Source of the DNA: an uncultured Kouleothrix sp.
GTDB lineage: Bacteria; Chloroflexota; Chloroflexia; Chloroflexales; Roseiflexaceae
Direction of reading: 5' to 3'
Assembly (NCBI GenBank): GCA_937858455.1
Contig: CALLYN010000940.1
Location: forward strand, 1 to 5,714
DNA: 5,714 bases
Below the pieces are notes generated by a model. It saw nothing but the letters and a program-made list of their open reading frames with translations, had not been told where the DNA came from and made no database searches. The position numbers and the translations under genes are program-made. The first letter of the stretch is position 1, and each line of letters starts with the position of its first letter. Below, one piece after another: positions 3,889-5,714 of the stretch.

Positions 3889-5553
3889 ATGCGCAAGCTT
3901 GCCCTTTTGCTGCTACTTGCCATGCTTGGCGCGGTGCTCGCGGCGTGTGGCGCCAACCCGCTCGGCGGCGCCGACAACGGCACGCCCCAGGCGCCCAGCA
4001 ACGCGCTGAAGATAACCATCGCCTACAGCCCCGAGAAAGAGGGCTGGCTGACCGATCGCATCGCCGCGTTTAACGCCACCAACACCAAGGTCGCCGGCCA
4101 GGTGGTGTTCGTCGAGGGGCTGAATAAATCCAGCGGCGCGGCGCGCACCGAGATCAAAAATGGCCAGCTCAAACCTACGATCTGGTCGCCATCGGCCTCG
4201 ACCTGGCTCGAAGTGCTGAAGCAGGAATCCGGCAACCCCAACGTGGCTGCCTCGAACCGGCCGCTGGTGCTGACGCCGGTGGTGATCTCGATGTGGAAGC
4301 CGATGGCCGAGGCGATGGGTTACCCGAACAAGCCGATCGGCTGGGCCGACATGCTCGAGCTGATCAACGACCCGCAGGGCTGGGGCAAGTTCGGCCACCC
4401 CGAGTGGGGCCGCTTCTCGTGGGGCCACACCGACCCCGAGATCAGCACCTCGGCGCTCTCGACGCTGCTGGCCGAGTTCTACGCCGCATCGGGCAAGCAG
4501 CGCGACCTGACCGTGGCCGATGTGCAGAATCCCAAGAGCCAGCAGTTCATCCGCGGCCTTGGCAAGGCGATCAAGCACTATGGCTACAACACGCTGGTGT
4601 TTAGCGATAACATGCAGAAGTTCGGCATGAGCTATATCAGCGCCTTCCCGATGGAAGAGATTACGCTGATCGATTTCAATAAGAATAAAAACCCGCCCGT
4701 GCCGCTGGTCGCTATCTACCCTAAGGAGGGCACGTTTTATCACGACGATCCATTCATCGTTATGTCGAGTTCAAGTACGCAAGAGCAGCAGGCCGCCGAC
4801 CAATTCTTCAACTTTCTGCTGACGCCCGAGAGCCAGAAGCTCGCCATGAGCTTTGGCTTCCGGCCGGCGAATGTCGACGTGCCGCTGGCCGACCCGATCA
4901 GCCCGGCGTTTGGCGTGCAGCCGCAGGGCGTGCAGAATATTCTGCCGTTCCCGCCGGCCGACGTGATCGTGGCCGCCAAGCAGACGTGGGCGCAGAACCG
5001 CAAGCGCGCCGACGTGATCCTGGTGATCGACGTCTCGGGCTCGATGGACGAGAACGGCAAGCTCGACCAGGCCAAGGCTGGCCTGGATACGTTCCTTCAG
5101 CGCATCCTGCCCGAAGACCGCATCGGCCTGGTGTCGTTCTCGAGCACTGCCAAGGTCGAGGTGCCGCCCGCGCCACTCGGCGAAAGCCGGATCGCGCTCA
5201 GCGACGCCATCCAGGCGCTGCGCCCGCAGGGCAAAACCGCCATCTACGACGCGCTGCTGGCGGCCAAGGCCGAGCTCGACAAGCTCCCGCCCGACAGCGA
5301 GGAGCGCATCAAGGCGATTGTGCTGCTCACCGACGGCGCCGAGAACGCCAGCCGCACGACGTTCGACCAGCTCAAGGGCGACTTCGACGAGAGCAGTATT
5401 AGCATTTTCCCGGTGGCCTACGGCGGCGAATCCGATCAGGCCGAGGCCGGCCAGACGCTCCAGGCGATCGTCGATTTTTCGCGCACCATCCTGGTGAAGG
5501 GCAGCACCGGCGATGTCGGCCAGATCTTCGATAACCTGAGCCGGTACTTCTAG
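3889..5553 (+). CDS. Lipoprotein: extracellular solute-binding domain fused to VWA domain
   Basis: 554-residue membrane-anchored protein on the outer face of the cytoplasmic membrane. Residues 1-19 are a lipoprotein signal peptide with lipobox LAAC and modifiable C20; a short Gly/Pro/Asn-rich linker follows. Residues about 40-335 resemble periplasmic-type solute-binding proteins (SBP_bac_11 group): KITIAYSP opens the first lobe, WSPSASTW (99-106) and the stretch near RFSWGHTDPE (175-184) look like ligand-cleft segments, and FFNFLLTPESQKLAMSFGF (306-324) is typical of the C-terminal lobe. Residues about 373-554 are a VWA domain with a complete metal-ion-dependent adhesion site: D381-x-S383-x-S385, T450 in GKTAIYDAL and D482 in LLTDGAEN. 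This suggests metal-dependent binding of a protein partner plus capture of a small or polymeric ligand; both are unknown. No ABC permease or ATPase is in the window. The start has AAGGAG five bases upstream. A further gene starts 46 bases after the stop with no clear terminator between, so cotranscription is likely. Confidence 0.93.
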   Translation: MRKLALLLLLAMLGAVLAACGANPLGGADNGTPQAPSNALKITIAYSPEKEGWLTDRIAAFNATNTKVAGQVVFVEGLNKSSGAARTEIKNGQLKPTIWSPSASTWLEVLKQESGNPNVAASNRPLVLTPVVISMWKPMAEAMGYPNKPIGWADMLELINDPQGWGKFGHPEWGRFSWGHTDPEISTSALSTLLAEFYAASGKQRDLTVADVQNPKSQQFIRGLGKAIKHYGYNTLVFSDNMQKFGMSYISAFPMEEITLIDFNKNKNPPVPLVAIYPKEGTFYHDDPFIVMSSSSTQEQQAADQFFNFLLTPESQKLAMSFGFRPANVDVPLADPISPAFGVQPQGVQNILPFPPADVIVAAKQTWAQNRKRADVILVIDVSGSMDENGKLDQAKAGLDTFLQRILPEDRIGLVSFSSTAKVEVPPAPLGESRIALSDAIQALRPQGKTAIYDALLAAKAELDKLPPDSEERIKAIVLLTDGAENASRTTFDQLKGDFDESSISIFPVAYGGESDQAEAGQTLQAIVDFSRTILVKGSTGDVGQIFDNLSRYF

Positions 5554-5599
5554 GCCGGCGGCGCCTGCGCTGCGTTTCGCCTTTTGCTTGCGAGGGTGT

Positions 5600-5714
5600 A
5601 TGGATCTCGTGCTGTATGCTCGCGCCGCGCCGCCCGACCGGCTGCGCGTGTGGGTTGGGGCCTTCGGCCAGGGCGATCCGCCAACGCTCAGCTGGTGGCT
5701 CGACGGCGCGGCGC
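5600..5714 (+). CDS. Start of an unidentified gene, cut by the window edge
   Basis: An open frame of 38 complete codons begins at ATG 5600 and has no stop before the edge. It starts MDLVLYARAAPPDRLRVWVG and contains LSWWLDGAA near the visible end. Third codon positions are mostly G or C (about 32 of 38), as in the neighbouring real genes. GAGGG at 5592-5596 is a ribosome-binding site, though only three to four bases from the ATG. There is no signal peptide. The Arg-x-Trp-Val and Leu-x-Trp-x-Leu-Asp-Gly pattern suggests a beta-sandwich N-terminal domain, such as occurs before some phosphatase domains, but too little is visible to name it. It probably shares a transcript with the upstream lipoprotein gene. 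Confidence 0.65.
   Translation, partial: MDLVLYARAAPPDRLRVWVGAFGQGDPPTLSWWLDGAA

Noticed and set aside
3913..4743. 276-codon - strand frame inside the lipoprotein gene
   Set aside because: Antisense shadow rich in Arg, His, Val and Gly, opposite a gene with a lipobox and well-defined solute-binding features.
1..5714. CRISPR array, insertion sequence, tRNA or rRNA
   Set aside because: No regularly spaced repeats, no transposase-like frame, no terminal inverted repeats with target duplication, and no cloverleaf or rRNA-like stretch were found on either strand.

Overview
The window looks like chromosome from a high-GC, free-living bacterium, most likely of the phylum Chloroflexota (Roseiflexus, Chloroflexus or Kouleothrix relatives). 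The grounds are the G/C-rich third codon positions, a secreted propeller/Ig-like repeat protein of a style common there, a lipoprotein joining a solute-binding domain to a von Willebrand A (VWA) domain, and a PTPS paralog with an active-site Glu, a type reported from Chloroflexi lacking folB. The phylum is an inference. No mobile element, tRNA, rRNA or CRISPR array is visible.

Layout. Positions 1-282 are a mostly AT-rich upstream region with small hairpins, a dyad cluster, a TATAAT promoter and a leader with two competing hairpins. Positions 283-2412 (+) encode a secreted protein: signal peptide, a probable seven-bladed beta-propeller, one Ig-like domain and two tandem MBG-type repeats. A clear intrinsic terminator follows at 2438-2460, then two long back-to-back hairpins (2492-2532 and 2539-2575). 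An AT-rich patch with an extended -10 promoter leads into a small DUF4177-like gene (2683-3000, +). It converges on a PTPS/QueD-family gene (3122-3616, -), with stem-loops between the two. A divergent intergenic region (3617-3888) separates the PTPS gene from a large lipoprotein gene (3889-5553, +). A further gene starts at 5600 and runs off the edge.

The genes do not form one pathway. The two large products act outside the cytoplasm: one is a probable secreted or surface beta-propeller protein, the other a membrane-anchored binding lipoprotein. The PTPS-like enzyme is cytosolic pterin metabolism. Its catalytic-Cys position is Val and the next residue is Glu, which suggests PTPS-III (folate route, bypassing FolB) rather than QueD (queuosine route). 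That residue-level call is the most informative functional observation here. The most unusual non-coding structure is the hairpin pair at 2492-2575. I do not see a convincing wholly new multi-gene system.
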